Source: Hymenobacter polaris (GTDB lineage Bacteria; Bacteroidota; Bacteroidia; Cytophagales; Hymenobacteraceae). From it: 64,000 bases of DNA. The stretch is from positions 1,860,001 through 1,924,000 of the forward strand of contig NZ_JABBGH010000001.1 of the NCBI RefSeq assembly GCF_012927305.1, given 5' to 3'. Shown here one piece after another: positions 40,540-49,605 of this stretch. How positions within the stretch are numbered: position 1 is the stretch's first letter; each line of letters starts with the position of its first letter. Below the pieces are notes generated by a model. The model was not told the DNA's origin, did not search any database, and was given only the letters and a program-made list of their open reading frames with translations. The position numbers and the translations under genes were made by a program.

Positions 40540-41448
40540 ATGCAGCTTACCCAAAGCCTCGAAGACTTTTACCGCGACCGGCCGCAGCCCGACCCGGCCC
40601 TGCTGCGCGGGATGCTGGGGCACTTCAACGTGTTCGACATGGCCGAGTTTGCCGGCCCCTACGCCCGGCCCATCCACTACGCGCGCAAGGACTACTACAA
40701 GATTAGCCTACTCACGGGCCGCAAGCAGCTCACCTACGCCGACAAGGTTATCAATATTGAGCGCCACGCGCTCATTTTCTCCAACCCGCTCATTCCCTAC
40801 GGCTGGGAGCTGCTGGAAGAAGCGCAATCGGGCATCTTCTGCCTCTTTACGGCCGACTTCTTCCGGCAATTCGGACACATCGGCCAGTACCCGGTTTTCC
40901 AGCCGGGGCGGGTGCCGGTATTTCCACTCACCGACGCCCAGCAGGTAGCCCTAGGGGGCATCTTCGAGGAAATGCGCCGCGAGCTGCGCTCCGACTACGC
41001 CTACCGGCACGACCGCCTGCGTAACCTAGCCTTCGAGCTGGTGCACCAGGGCCTGAAGCTGGCCCCGGCTACCCCGGCCGTGCCCCCCGCCGGCGCGAGC
41101 GCCGATGCCCGCATCGCCACGCTGTTTGCAGAGCTGCTGGAGCGACAGTTCCCGCTGGAGCCGGCTGCCCCCCTGCGCCTGCAAACCCCCGCCGATTTTG
41201 CCGACCAGTTGGCCGTGCACGTCAACCACCTCAACCGAGCCCTCAAGGCCGTGACGGGCCGCACCACCTCGCAGCTGCTGGGGGCGCGCGTGGCGCAGGA
41301 GGCGGCCTTTTTGGTGCAGTACAGCACCTGGCCCCTGGCCGACATCGCCTGGGGGCTGGGCTTCGCCGAGCCGTCGTCGTTCGTGCATTTCTTCCGCCGC
41401 CACTTCCAGCTCACGCCCCGCGCCTTTCGCCAGCAGGCACTTGTTTGA
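40540..41448 (+). CDS. AraC-family transcriptional regulator
   Basis: 302 residues: an AraC/cupin-like ligand domain (FAGPYARPIHYARKDYYKIS; IERHALIFSNPLIPYGWELL) followed by the double helix-turn-helix (FADQLAVHVNHLNRALKAVT near residue 225 and LADIAWGLGFAEPSSFVHFF near 270). The open frame extends back to 40204 but its first 112 codons are the IS3 transposase tail; ATG 40540 gives a normal AraC length. It precedes the SDR at 41551 on the same strand, its likely target. Confidence 0.9.
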   Translation: MQLTQSLEDFYRDRPQPDPALLRGMLGHFNVFDMAEFAGPYARPIHYARKDYYKISLLTGRKQLTYADKVINIERHALIFSNPLIPYGWELLEEAQSGIFCLFTADFFRQFGHIGQYPVFQPGRVPVFPLTDAQQVALGGIFEEMRRELRSDYAYRHDRLRNLAFELVHQGLKLAPATPAVPPAGASADARIATLFAELLERQFPLEPAAPLRLQTPADFADQLAVHVNHLNRALKAVTGRTTSQLLGARVAQEAAFLVQYSTWPLADIAWGLGFAEPSSFVHFFRRHFQLTPRAFRQQALV

Positions 41449-41500
41449 GGCGAGCAACTAGTGGTTTGCCGCGCACAAGTCGGCCCGCCCTACCCGCCCG

Positions 41501-41508
41501 GACCTTTG
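41501..41508 (+). promoter_or_regulatory. GACCTTTG promoter-like box
   Basis: One mismatch to TAnnTTTG; 42 nt before the SDR start at 41551. The same octamer precedes the 42496, 46260, 46036 (minus) and 54182 (minus) genes. Confidence 0.4.
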
Positions 41509-41550
41509 CCCCGGTTCGCGGCGCATCATTTCCGCGGCCACTTTTCGGGT

Positions 41551-42342
41551 ATGGCCGATAACTTAAAAGACAAAGTAGCCCTGCTTACCGGGGGCACCTC
41601 CGGCATCGGGCTGGAAGTAGCGCGGCAGTTGGTGGCGCGCGGGGCGCGCGTCGTGCTGGCCGGGCGCAGCGCGCCGCAGGGCCAGGCCGCCGCCCAAGCC
41701 CTGGGTGGGCCCGAGCAGGTGCGGTTCGTGGCCGCCGATGTCAGCCAGGAAAACCAGGTGCAGGCCCTAGTGGCGGAAACGCTTGCCCACTTTGGTAGGT
41801 TGGATTTGCTCTTCAATAACGCGGGCGCCGAGGGTACCCCCGGACCGCTCGTGGAGACCCCGGCCCAGGGCATTGAAGATATTCTAGCCACCAACGTGAC
41901 GGGAGTGCTGCTCGTGCTCAAGCACGCGCTACCCGCGCTGCTGGCCCACGGCACCGGGGTTGTCGTCAACACGGCCTCGTACATTGGCACGGTAATGCCT
42001 TTTCCCGTGGCCCTGCCCTACGGGGCCAGCAAAGCGGCCGTGCTCAGTATTACGCGGGGGCTGGCCGCCGACCCGGCCCGGCAGCAAGACCAGTTGCGCG
42101 TTTTTGCCGTGTGCCCCTGGACGACGGACACGCCCATGATTGACCGCCTGGCCGGCGGTAATCCCAAGGCGAAACAGCAGTTCGCTACGGTCAACCCCAG
42201 CGGCCAGCTCGCCACGGCCGCCAACGTGGCGCAGGTGGTGGTAGCCCTCTTCGCCGGCGAGGCGGACCTACCCAGCGGCGAGGCCGTACTCGTAGACCAC
42301 GGCGGAGCCACCAGCCGCGTGCAACCCATGCGCTACGAGTAG
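41551..42342 (+). CDS. Short-chain dehydrogenase/reductase
   Basis: 263-residue classical SDR: cofactor motif TGGTSGIG (residues 13-20), Asp after VAADV, NNAG near residue 90, catalytic Ser in NTASYIG and YGASK near 157. NAD(P)-dependent oxidoreductase of unknown substrate. The ATG at 41551 gives the normal start; the 30 upstream codons contain a promoter-like box and were dropped. Sits between an AraC gene and a second SDR. Confidence 0.92.
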   Translation: MADNLKDKVALLTGGTSGIGLEVARQLVARGARVVLAGRSAPQGQAAAQALGGPEQVRFVAADVSQENQVQALVAETLAHFGRLDLLFNNAGAEGTPGPLVETPAQGIEDILATNVTGVLLVLKHALPALLAHGTGVVVNTASYIGTVMPFPVALPYGASKAAVLSITRGLAADPARQQDQLRVFAVCPWTTDTPMIDRLAGGNPKAKQQFATVNPSGQLATAANVAQVVVALFAGEADLPSGEAVLVDHGGATSRVQPMRYE

Positions 42343-42464
42343 TGCCGCAGATATCGCAAGGCTGTTGCTCAAACAACCGGTAACCCACCAAAACCTGAGA
42401 GGCGTTGGGAGGGCGCCGGCTGTTTTCTTACCAAATGTTCAGTAAGTAGGATAAGGTGCATAGG

Positions 42465-42472
42465 GACCTTTG
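42465..42472 (+). promoter_or_regulatory. GACCTTTG promoter-like box
   Basis: Ends 23 nt before the SDR ATG at 42496. Confidence 0.4.
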
Positions 42473-42495
42473 ATGCGTACTACGTCTCACGTCCC

Positions 42496-43464
42496 ATGCC
42501 TCACTCCATCTTGATTACCGGCGGCCACACGGGCCTCGGCCTGGCCACCAGCCGCGCGCTGCTGGCTACCACCCCCGATGCGCACCTCATCTGGGCCACC
42601 CGCTCGCGGGCGATGGCCGAGCAGGCGGCGGCCAGTCTCCCGGCTCCCGGCCGCCTCACCATCCTGCCGCTCGACCTGAACGCGCTGGCTAGCGTGCACC
42701 ACTTCGCCGACGAGCTACTCGACTGCTTGCAGACCCGCGCGCTGCCCCCGCTACAAGCCATCGTGTGCAACGCCGGCATCCAGTTTGCCGACGGCCAGCA
42801 CTGGACAACCGACGGCATCGAGCAAACCTTCGGCGTGAACTACCTGGCTCACTTCGCGCTGGTCGAGCGCCTGCTGCCTGCCCTGGAGCCGGCCGGCCGC
42901 CTGGTGCTGGTGGGCAGCGGCACCCACTTCGACGCGCCCCGCGTGTGGACGGCCGCCCTGTTCGGCATGCCGCCCGCCCAGTACCTGGGGGCCGCTGCCC
43001 TGGCGCGGGGCGAAGTGCCGGCGGACCTCGACCCGGCTAGCGCCCCGGCCAACCAGTTCCGCTACTCGACCTCCAAGCTCTGCACCCTGCTGTATATGTA
43101 CGAGCTGAACCGCCGCTTGCGTGATACCAGTTCGGGCGTGACGGTCACCACCTTTGACCCGGGCCTAATGCCCGGCACCGGCCTGGGCCGGGCCAACCAC
43201 GGGGCCGCCCTCTGGGCCTGGCAGAACGTGCTGCCCGTGCTGCGTCTCTTCCCTGGCGTGCATTCCACTGAAACCTCAGGCCGTAACTTGGCCTGGCTCG
43301 CGGCCGACCCGGCCGTGGCCGGGGTCACGGGCCAGTACTTCGAGGGCCGGCGGGCCGTCCCTTCCTCGGCCCTCGCGCGCCAGTCCCGGCTCTGGGCCGA
43401 CCTGTGGGCTGGCACCGAGCAGTTGCTGGCTGCGCAGCCGGCCGCCGTGGCCGTGGGCGGCTGA
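42496..43464 (+). CDS. SDR family NAD(P)-dependent oxidoreductase (protochlorophyllide-reductase-like)
   Basis: 322 residues. TGGHTGLG cofactor motif at residues 8-15, CNAGIQF near 94, and YSTSKL with the catalytic Tyr-Lys near 192. The long insert before YSTSK (FDAPRVWTAALFGMPPAQYL) and overall length put it with the extended retinol-dehydrogenase/protochlorophyllide-reductase-like SDRs. Followed 53 nt later by a Crp-type regulator on the same strand. Confidence 0.88.
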   Translation: MPHSILITGGHTGLGLATSRALLATTPDAHLIWATRSRAMAEQAAASLPAPGRLTILPLDLNALASVHHFADELLDCLQTRALPPLQAIVCNAGIQFADGQHWTTDGIEQTFGVNYLAHFALVERLLPALEPAGRLVLVGSGTHFDAPRVWTAALFGMPPAQYLGAAALARGEVPADLDPASAPANQFRYSTSKLCTLLYMYELNRRLRDTSSGVTVTTFDPGLMPGTGLGRANHGAALWAWQNVLPVLRLFPGVHSTETSGRNLAWLAADPAVAGVTGQYFEGRRAVPSSALARQSRLWADLWAGTEQLLAAQPAAVAVGG

Positions 43465-43517
43465 CCGGCCGTACTGTTTCCGACCGCCAGCACCACTTTG
43501 GTTTTCGCCTGCCTGCC

Positions 43518-44114
43518 ATGTCGTATCCTGCTCTTGACGACTTTCTGCTGCACTGCGCGCCCTTCACGCCGCAGCAGTTGGCCCTGATTGCCAGCCAGGC
43601 CACCGAGCGGCACTACCCGGCCGGCGCCTACTTCTCTGAGGCCGGCCGGGTAGCCCGCGAAATCGCCTTCGTGCTGGAGGGCGTATTTCGCATCTGCTAT
43701 TTCGACCGGGAGGGCACGGAAATTACCAAATACTTTCTGGAGGCCCCCCGCTTCATGATTGACCTGCCCAGCTACCAGTACCAACTGCCCGCCACCGAGT
43801 ATGTGCAGGCCGTAACCCCGGCGCGGGTACTGGTGTTCGCCGACCGCGACTGGCAGGCGCTGGGCTGCACCATCGTGGGCTGGCCCGGGCTGGAGCGCAC
43901 CCTCATCACGCGCTCGCTACTGGAGATGGTGGAGCGCCTCAGCGCGCTCGGGCACGCCGATGCGGCCACTAAGTACACGGCCTTTCTACGCACCTACCCC
44001 CACTTGGCCAACCAGGTGCCTTTGGCCTACCTAGCTTCCTATCTAGGCATTACGCCGCAGTCACTGAGCCGGGTGCGCCGGAACCTGGGCCGCCAGCCCG
44101 ATACCGAGGCGTAG
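43518..44114 (+). CDS. Crp/Fnr-family transcriptional regulator
   Basis: 198 residues. An N-terminal cyclic-nucleotide-binding-like barrel (FTPQQLALIASQATERHYPA; FVLEGVFRICYFDREGTEIT) is followed by the dimer helix (GLERTLITRSLLEMVERLSA) and a C-terminal helix-turn-helix (VPLAYLASYLGITPQSLSRV). The cAMP-contact residues of Crp are not conserved, typical of this Bacteroidota subgroup. ATG 43518 replaces a longer frame that overlaps the SDR. Probably autoregulates with the adjacent SDR. Confidence 0.9.
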   Translation: MSYPALDDFLLHCAPFTPQQLALIASQATERHYPAGAYFSEAGRVAREIAFVLEGVFRICYFDREGTEITKYFLEAPRFMIDLPSYQYQLPATEYVQAVTPARVLVFADRDWQALGCTIVGWPGLERTLITRSLLEMVERLSALGHADAATKYTAFLRTYPHLANQVPLAYLASYLGITPQSLSRVRRNLGRQPDTEA

Positions 44115-44177
44115 CGGCCGGCCCACCGTCGGCCGCGGATTCGTCCGTGCGTGGGCCGGTCGCTCTTCCTTGCTCGT

Positions 44178-45107
44178 TCAGTTGGGCTGCAACGACTGCC
44201 GGAACGCCAGTGGCGAGAGGGCAGTCTTGGTTTTGAAGAACCGGCTAAACGACTGCGGATGCTCGAAGCCCAGCGCGTAGGCCACCTCGCTCACCGTCAT
44301 GTTGGTGGCGGCAAGCTGCTCCTTGGCTTGCTCGATGAGCTTGTCGTGGATGTGCTGCTGGGCACTCTGGCCGGTCAGTGTGCGCAGCATGTCGCTCAGG
44401 TAGCTGGGCGACACGTGCAGGCGCTGGGCTAGGTCCTGCACCGTGGGCAGGCCGTGCTGGTGCAGGTAGTCGGGGCGAAAGCAGTCGGCTAACTCCTCCT
44501 CTAGCCGGCGCAGCAGGTCGCTATGCACTGCCTTGCGCGTCAAGAACTGGCGCTTGTAGAAGCGGTTAGCATACGTCAGCAGCAATTCCAGTTGGGCCAC
44601 CACCACGTCCTGGCTAAATTCGTCGAGGCGACCGGCCAGCTCGGCTTTCATCGTGCGCAGCAGCGCCAGCAGCAGTTGCTTTTCCGATTCCGACACGTGC
44701 AGCGCTTCGTGAGTGGCGTAGGTGAAGAAGCCGTAGTGCCGCATCTTCTGAGCCAGGGGGTAGCTGGCCACAAAATCTGGGTGAATGAGCAGGGTAACCT
44801 GACTGCACGCGCCCGGTTCGCTGTCGGGCCGGCCGCCGATAAGCTGGCCGGGGGCAGCAAACAGCAGGCCGCCCGCATCGAAGTCGTAGTGCCCTTGCCC
44901 GTAGGTGAGCTGGCCGCCTAGCCGGGGCTTATAGGCTATCTTGTAGAAGCTCAGTACGTGGGTGTGGGAGGCGCTCAAGGCCTGCGTGGGCACATCAGCG
45001 CTGGTGAGCAGGCTGATGAGCGGGTGCCGGGGCTGCGGCAGACCAAAGGCCCGGTGGGCCTCGGCCAGGGACGCGAACCGCAGCGGGGCGGCAGTGGGCT
45101 TTTTCAT
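44178..45107 (-). CDS. AraC-family transcriptional regulator
   Basis: 309 residues: N-terminal cupin-like sensor (HVLSFYKIAYKPRLGGQLTY; GGLLFAAPGQLIGG), central helical linker, and C-terminal AraC DNA-binding domain (TVQDLAQRLHVSPSYLSDML; MTVSEVAYALGFEHPQSFSR). Start taken at MKKPTAAPL. Lies 62 nt downstream of an SDR on the same strand and is likely cotranscribed with it. Closely resembles the 49606-50517 gene product, suggesting duplication. Confidence 0.9.
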   Translation of the reverse strand: MKKPTAAPLRFASLAEAHRAFGLPQPRHPLISLLTSADVPTQALSASHTHVLSFYKIAYKPRLGGQLTYGQGHYDFDAGGLLFAAPGQLIGGRPDSEPGACSQVTLLIHPDFVASYPLAQKMRHYGFFTYATHEALHVSESEKQLLLALLRTMKAELAGRLDEFSQDVVVAQLELLLTYANRFYKRQFLTRKAVHSDLLRRLEEELADCFRPDYLHQHGLPTVQDLAQRLHVSPSYLSDMLRTLTGQSAQQHIHDKLIEQAKEQLAATNMTVSEVAYALGFEHPQSFSRFFKTKTALSPLAFRQSLQPN

Positions 45108-45169
45108 AACAGCCAAGTGAAAAATAGGGCCTTCGGTAGCCACGTTCGCTGCCCGAGGCCCGGCGTAAG

Positions 45170-46036
45170 TTACTTAGCGTCCCCCTGGGCGGCGTCGGCC
45201 ACGGGCTGCCAGGCTTCCCAGGTAGCCAGCCGCTCGGCGTAGGTTGCACGCACCATCGGCAGGTTGTGGCTGCCCAAAAACAGGCGCAGCGGCGGCTGCT
45301 CGGCATCTACCACGGCAAAGAGCGCCGCCGGTGTGGCGGCCGGGTCGCCCCGCTCCAACCCACGCAGGTTGCCAAAAAACTGGTTTTTAAAGTCGGTGTA
45401 GACCTCCAGGCCGGTGGCGAAGCGCAGCGACTCGGGGCTGCCAAACTCGGTGGCGTAGGCCCCCGGCTCGATGATAGTGACCTGGATACCGAACGGGGCC
45501 ACCTCGGCAGCCAGACTCTCGTGCAGGGCCTCAAAAGCCCACTTAGTGGAGCAGTAGTAGCCGATAACCGGTAAGGTATAGTGGCCTAGGCCGCTAGAAA
45601 CGCCCAGTATGTGGCCGTGGCCCTGCGCCCGCAACAAGGGTAGCGCCGCCTGAATAACGGCCAGCGTGCCGAACACGTTGGTTTCGTACAGCGCACGCAC
45701 GTCGTCAAGGCTGGCTTCCTCCACGGTCCCGACCAGCGAGTAGCCAGCGTTGTTGAGCACTACGTCGAGCCGGCCGAAGTGGGCGTGGGCCTGGGCTACA
45801 GCCGCTTTCACTTGCGCCGGGTTGGTTACGTCCAGTTCTAGCGTCAGCACGAGGTCGCCGTATGTTGCGGGCAGGTCGGCGAGGCTGGCCAATTGGCGGG
45901 CGGTGGCGGCTACTTTGTCGCCGCGCTGTAGGGCCGCCTCGGTCCAGATGCGGCCGAAGCCCCGGGAGGCACCCGTGATAAACCAGATTTTAGGGGCCGG
46001 GCTAGCTGCACCGGCTGCTTGGGGTTGCGGAGTCAT
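45170..46036 (-). CDS. Short-chain dehydrogenase/reductase
   Basis: 288-residue SDR with TGASRGFG (residues 20-27), LDVTN, LNNAGYSLVGTVEE, SSGLGHYTLPVIGYYCSTK (catalytic Tyr-Lys) and EPGAYATEF. The last pattern fits SDRs acting on ketones or steroids in this subgroup. Divergent from the PobA-like gene; both promoters carry an identical 20-bp element in inverted orientation. AraC gene 44178-45107 lies downstream. Confidence 0.92.
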   Translation of the reverse strand: MTPQPQAAGAASPAPKIWFITGASRGFGRIWTEAALQRGDKVAATARQLASLADLPATYGDLVLTLELDVTNPAQVKAAVAQAHAHFGRLDVVLNNAGYSLVGTVEEASLDDVRALYETNVFGTLAVIQAALPLLRAQGHGHILGVSSGLGHYTLPVIGYYCSTKWAFEALHESLAAEVAPFGIQVTIIEPGAYATEFGSPESLRFATGLEVYTDFKNQFFGNLRGLERGDPAATPAALFAVVDAEQPPLRLFLGSHNLPMVRATYAERLATWEAWQPVADAAQGDAK

Positions 46037-46052
46037 ACCGAAAAGGGAGATG

Positions 46053-46243
46053 GGTGAACAGGGACAAAGGTCTGGCCCGGCGATTACCCCCCACCTAACC
46101 GGATTGCGGGAGTTTGTAGCTTAATCGCGGCAGCCATCGCTCACCAGGCATCGAACCGCTACTAACCGCGAATCGTCCACCTGAAACCGCGCCGGCTACC
46201 CCTTTTCGCAGCAGTGACTAGGTGACCTTTGTCCCTGTTCACC
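46053..46243. promoter_or_regulatory. Divergent promoters sharing a perfect 20-bp inverted repeat
   Basis: GGTGAACAGGGACAAAGGTC (46053-46072) and its exact reverse complement (46224-46243) lie 151 nt apart. Each copy contains GACCTTTG, promoter-like for the gene it faces, and ends about 16 nt (for the SDR at 46036) and 16 nt (for the hydroxylase at 46260) from the ATG. A shared regulator site is likely. Confidence 0.7.
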
Positions 46244-46259
46244 AGCGATAAAAAACAAC

Positions 46260-47435
46260 ATGGAATTGTCTATGGAAACTACCGTGGCTATCGTGGGGGC
46301 CGGCGTGGCCGGCCTGACCCTGGCTACCTTTCTGCACCAGGCCGGAGTACCCTGCGTGGTGCTGGAGCGCCGCGACCGGGCCTACCTGGAGCAGCGCCAG
46401 CGGGCTGGCGTAGTGGAGGCGCGGGGTGTGCGGATGTTTGAGCGCTGGGGCCTGGCCGACCAGCTGCTTGGTGGCCCCGTGGCCCAGACCATTGACTACC
46501 GCCTCGACGGCACCAGCCGTATTTTCGAACTAAGCAGCGACGACGGCAGCCAGGGTCGCTTCTGTACCCAGCAAATGCTGGTGCACAACCTGTTGCGCGA
46601 GCTACTCGACCAGCGCGCCGGCGACGTGCGCTTCGGCGTAACCGACTTATCTATTGACCTAACGGACAGCGAACGCCCTCGCGTGCGCTACGCGGATGCC
46701 ACGGGTGCTCACGAATTGAGCTGCGCCTACGTGGTGGGCTGCGACGGCAGCCGGGGCACCAGCCGGGCGGCCATCCCGGCCGGGGTGCTCACTACTTACC
46801 ACCACGAATTTGGCTACGCCTGGTTGGCCGCGCTGGTGGAAGCCCCCCTAGTGGGCCACCCCATCATGGGCGTGAGCGATTATGGCTTCGTAGGGCAGCT
46901 GCCGCGCGGCCCCCAGCGCAGCCGCTACTACCTGCAATGTGCCCTCAGCGACACGGCCGAGGACTGGCCCAACGAGCGGTTGTGGCACGAAATCCGGCGG
47001 CGGACCGGCGATGCCACGCTGCCTGAGGCGCCGGTACTCGACAAGTTCTTCGTGCCGCTGCGCTCGGTAGTGCACGCCCCCATGCAGTACGGCCGCTTGT
47101 TTCTGGCCGGCGACGCGGCCCACCTGGTGCCCCCGGCCAGCGCCAAGGGCATGAACCTGGCCCTCTACGACGTGGACGTACTGGCCCAGGCCCTGCGCCA
47201 AGCCGTGCACGCGCACGATGAAACCGCCCTGCAAACGTATTCCGATACCTGCCTGGCTCATGTGTGGCGCTACCAGGAGTTTGCCGTAGAAATGACGGAT
47301 ATGCTGCACGACGCAGGCGACGCGACGCAGCACGGGGCATTTCGGCGGCAAGTGGCCCGCGCCAAGCTGGCCGCGCTGTTTACCTCGCCGACGGATGCCC
47401 GGCGGCACAGCGAGTTTCAGCGCGGGCTAGCGTAG
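46260..47435 (+). CDS. FAD-dependent aromatic hydroxylase, PobA-like (4-hydroxybenzoate 3-monooxygenase family)
   Basis: 391 residues. Flavin monooxygenase with the FAD motifs GAGVAGLTLATFLHQAG (residues 11-27), the mid DG motif VGCDGSRGTSRAAIP and LFLAGDAAHLVPPASAKGMN (near 285). The order and the QRAGVVEARGVRMFERWGL segment match 4-hydroxybenzoate hydroxylase (PobA), which uses NADPH and O2 to make protocatechuate. No ring-cleavage genes are in the window, so the true substrate is uncertain. A second Met (46272) is a possible start. Followed by an AraC gene, as pobA often is by its regulator. Confidence 0.85.
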   Translation: MELSMETTVAIVGAGVAGLTLATFLHQAGVPCVVLERRDRAYLEQRQRAGVVEARGVRMFERWGLADQLLGGPVAQTIDYRLDGTSRIFELSSDDGSQGRFCTQQMLVHNLLRELLDQRAGDVRFGVTDLSIDLTDSERPRVRYADATGAHELSCAYVVGCDGSRGTSRAAIPAGVLTTYHHEFGYAWLAALVEAPLVGHPIMGVSDYGFVGQLPRGPQRSRYYLQCALSDTAEDWPNERLWHEIRRRTGDATLPEAPVLDKFFVPLRSVVHAPMQYGRLFLAGDAAHLVPPASAKGMNLALYDVDVLAQALRQAVHAHDETALQTYSDTCLAHVWRYQEFAVEMTDMLHDAGDATQHGAFRRQVARAKLAALFTSPTDARRHSEFQRGLA

Positions 47436-47478
47436 CTTCAACCGCGTACTACCGCCCGTCATTCCCCCCTTCCGCCCC

Positions 47479-48372
47479 ATGCCCCGAAAAGCCCGCGTGC
47501 CGCTGCACCCGATGCAGGAGAAGTTCGCGGACGTGTACGCGGTGCCGCTGCTGGCTGATAAGTCGGTGAGCCCCCCCGACGAGGTGGCCCAGCCGCACCG
47601 CCACGACTACTATTATTGCCTGCTGCTGAAGGAAGGCACGATGGAGCTGGAAGTAGATTTCCGGCCGGTGCACCTGGGTCGCCAGATGCTTTTTTTGCTG
47701 TATCCGGGCCAAATACACCGCGTAGTAACGACCGGGCCGGCGCGGGGCTGGTACCTGGCCTTTGCGCCGGCCCTGCTTGCCGCGCCGCTGCGCGACCTGC
47801 TGGAGCAGCGCCTCGCCGACCCGCTGCTGCTGCCCCTTACTGCGCCGGCCGCCGAACTGCTACTCACCCTGCTGCGGCAGATTCACCTCCTGCAAGGCGA
47901 TGAGCAGCAGCTATTTCGGTTGCCCATCGTGCAGGCGCTGGTGCAGGCAGTCGGCTACCAAGTGGTGGCCGCTGCCACGGCCAGCGAGCAGCAGGTACTC
48001 GGCCAGCACTCGGCGCGGCAGTTAGAGCTGACCCGAGCTTTCCGGCAGTTGCTGCGCCAGCCGGCTGCGGCCCGCCCGCGGCCGGCCGACTATGCCGCGG
48101 CCCTGCACGTATCGGTCCGCTACCTCAACGACACCGTGCGGGCCGTCACGGGCTTTTCGCTTACCCACCACCTGCAACAGGAACTGGTGCGCGAGGCGCA
48201 GCGCCTGCTCGTCCAGCCGGGCCTGCCGGTGAGTGAGGTCGCCTACCGCCTGCACTTCGACGACCCCAAGTATTTCAGTCGCCTGTTTCGCCGGGTGGTG
48301 GGTACTTCACCGGGCGCGTTCCGCCAGCGCGGCGGCCTGGCCGGCTCGCCTGCTTCGATAGTACCGCAGTAG
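47479..48372 (+). CDS. AraC-family transcriptional regulator
   Basis: 297 residues: cupin-type N-terminus with the His cluster QPHRHDYYYCLLLKEGTMEL and FLLYPGQIHRV, and a C-terminal AraC domain (PADYAAALHVSVRYLNDTVR; LPVSEVAYRLHFDDPKYFSR). It lies 43 nt after the PobA-like gene and before the Tet(X)-like gene, all on the plus strand, and may regulate both. Confidence 0.9.
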   Translation: MPRKARVPLHPMQEKFADVYAVPLLADKSVSPPDEVAQPHRHDYYYCLLLKEGTMELEVDFRPVHLGRQMLFLLYPGQIHRVVTTGPARGWYLAFAPALLAAPLRDLLEQRLADPLLLPLTAPAAELLLTLLRQIHLLQGDEQQLFRLPIVQALVQAVGYQVVAAATASEQQVLGQHSARQLELTRAFRQLLRQPAAARPRPADYAAALHVSVRYLNDTVRAVTGFSLTHHLQQELVREAQRLLVQPGLPVSEVAYRLHFDDPKYFSRLFRRVVGTSPGAFRQRGGLAGSPASIVPQ

Positions 48373-48434
48373 TGCCGAGGCCGAATCAACCCGATTTTGT
48401 CGCATTTGTACAAGCCTGGCCCGGCGCGGCGACG

Positions 48435-48442
48435 CACTTTTG
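48435..48442 (+). promoter_or_regulatory. Promoter-like box before the Tet(X)-like gene
   Basis: CACTTTTG, one mismatch to TAnnTTTG, ending 23 nt before ATG 48466. Confidence 0.3.
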
Positions 48443-48465
48443 CGACTCGCATACCATCTAAATTT

Positions 48466-49590
48466 ATGCTTCTACAAGACAAGACCGTGGCCATCCTCGG
48501 GGCCGGGCCGGTGGGGCTGACGATGGCCCGCCTGCTGCAGCAGCAGGGGGTGGCCGTCACCGTATACGAGCGCGATGCCAGCGCCCAGGCCCGCGTGTGG
48601 GGTGGCACCCTCGACCTGCACCAAGAAACCGGGCAGCCCGCCCTGCGCGCGGCTGGCCTGCTGGCCGACTACTTTGCCCAGGCCCGGCCCATCGGCCGCA
48701 CGCTGGTGGATGCGCAGTGCCGGGTGCAGCTCACCACGCCGCCCAACACGGCCACCCCCGAAATAAACCGCTACGCCCTGCGCCAACTGCTGCTCGGCAG
48801 CCTGGCGCCCGGCACGGTGCAGTGGGGCCACAAGTTCACCCGGCTGGAGTCCCGAGCCGGCAACTGGCAGCTGCATTTCGAGGGTGGCCCCGAGGCCACG
48901 GCCGACGTGGTTATCGGGGCCAACGGGGGGCTGTCGCAGGCCCGGCACTTCGTCACCGACGCGCAGGCCGCGTACACGGGCACGTTCATCGTGCAGGGCG
49001 AGGTGACAGAGCCCGCCCGCGCCTGCCCGAACTTCTACCAGCGCTGCGGCGGCAACATCCTGATGTACGCCCACCAGGGCCGCACGCTGGTAGCGCACCC
49101 CGACAACAATGGGGCGCTGACCTACAACGTGAGTTTCCGCCAACCAGCCGACTGGCTGCGCGACAGCGCCCCGGACTTCGGGCAGCCGGCGCAGGCGCGG
49201 GCCTTCCTGGCGGCGCTATTCGCTGACGGGCCGGCGTGCTTCCAGGAATTGTTCGCGGCTTCGACCTTCTTTGTGGGACTGCCCGCCCGACAGCTGTCGC
49301 TTGCCCAGCCCTGGCACGCCGCGCGCCCGGCCCTCATCACCCTCATCGGCGACGCGGCCCACGTGATGCCGCCTTTCGCCGGCGAGGGGGCCAATACCGG
49401 CCTGCGCGATGCTCGGCTGCTGGCCGACAACCTGACCCGGCCGGGCGCTTTCGTCAGCCTGGAGGCGGCCATCGCCGACTACGAGCAGCAGATGCGAACC
49501 TACGCCCAGGCGGCCCAGGCGCAGACCAGCCGCAACGAGTTGGCCATGCATCAGCCCGACTTCTCGTTCCTAGCCCGTTTCGGCCGGTAG
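48466..49590 (+). CDS. Tet(X)-like FAD-dependent monooxygenase
   Basis: 374 residues, cytosolic flavoprotein. From memory of Tet(X), the match runs end to end: VAILGAGPVGLTMARLLQQQ (FAD binding), VYERDASAQARVWGGTLDLH, INRYALRQLLLGSL, a TADVVIGANGGLSQAR segment, NNGALTYNVSF and ITLIGDAAHVMPPFAGEGAN with GLRDARLLADNL, then NYEQQM-like DYEQQMRTYA. Tet(X) hydroxylates and inactivates tetracyclines using NADPH and O2. Whether this chromosomal homologue does so is unknown; it may act on another phenolic substrate. ATG 48466 matches the family start; the longer frame from 48397 was trimmed. Confidence 0.85.
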   Translation: MLLQDKTVAILGAGPVGLTMARLLQQQGVAVTVYERDASAQARVWGGTLDLHQETGQPALRAAGLLADYFAQARPIGRTLVDAQCRVQLTTPPNTATPEINRYALRQLLLGSLAPGTVQWGHKFTRLESRAGNWQLHFEGGPEATADVVIGANGGLSQARHFVTDAQAAYTGTFIVQGEVTEPARACPNFYQRCGGNILMYAHQGRTLVAHPDNNGALTYNVSFRQPADWLRDSAPDFGQPAQARAFLAALFADGPACFQELFAASTFFVGLPARQLSLAQPWHAARPALITLIGDAAHVMPPFAGEGANTGLRDARLLADNLTRPGAFVSLEAAIADYEQQMRTYAQAAQAQTSRNELAMHQPDFSFLARFGR

Positions 49591-49605
49591 CAGGCCCGGC
49601 CCACG

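Noticed and set aside
42343..42495. Possible small gene between the two SDRs
   Set aside because: Only a promoter-like box and unstructured sequence were seen.
46053..46243. Terminal inverted repeats of a small mobile element
   Set aside because: The repeats contain promoter-like boxes facing both divergent genes and the spacer has no target duplication, so a regulatory reading fits better.
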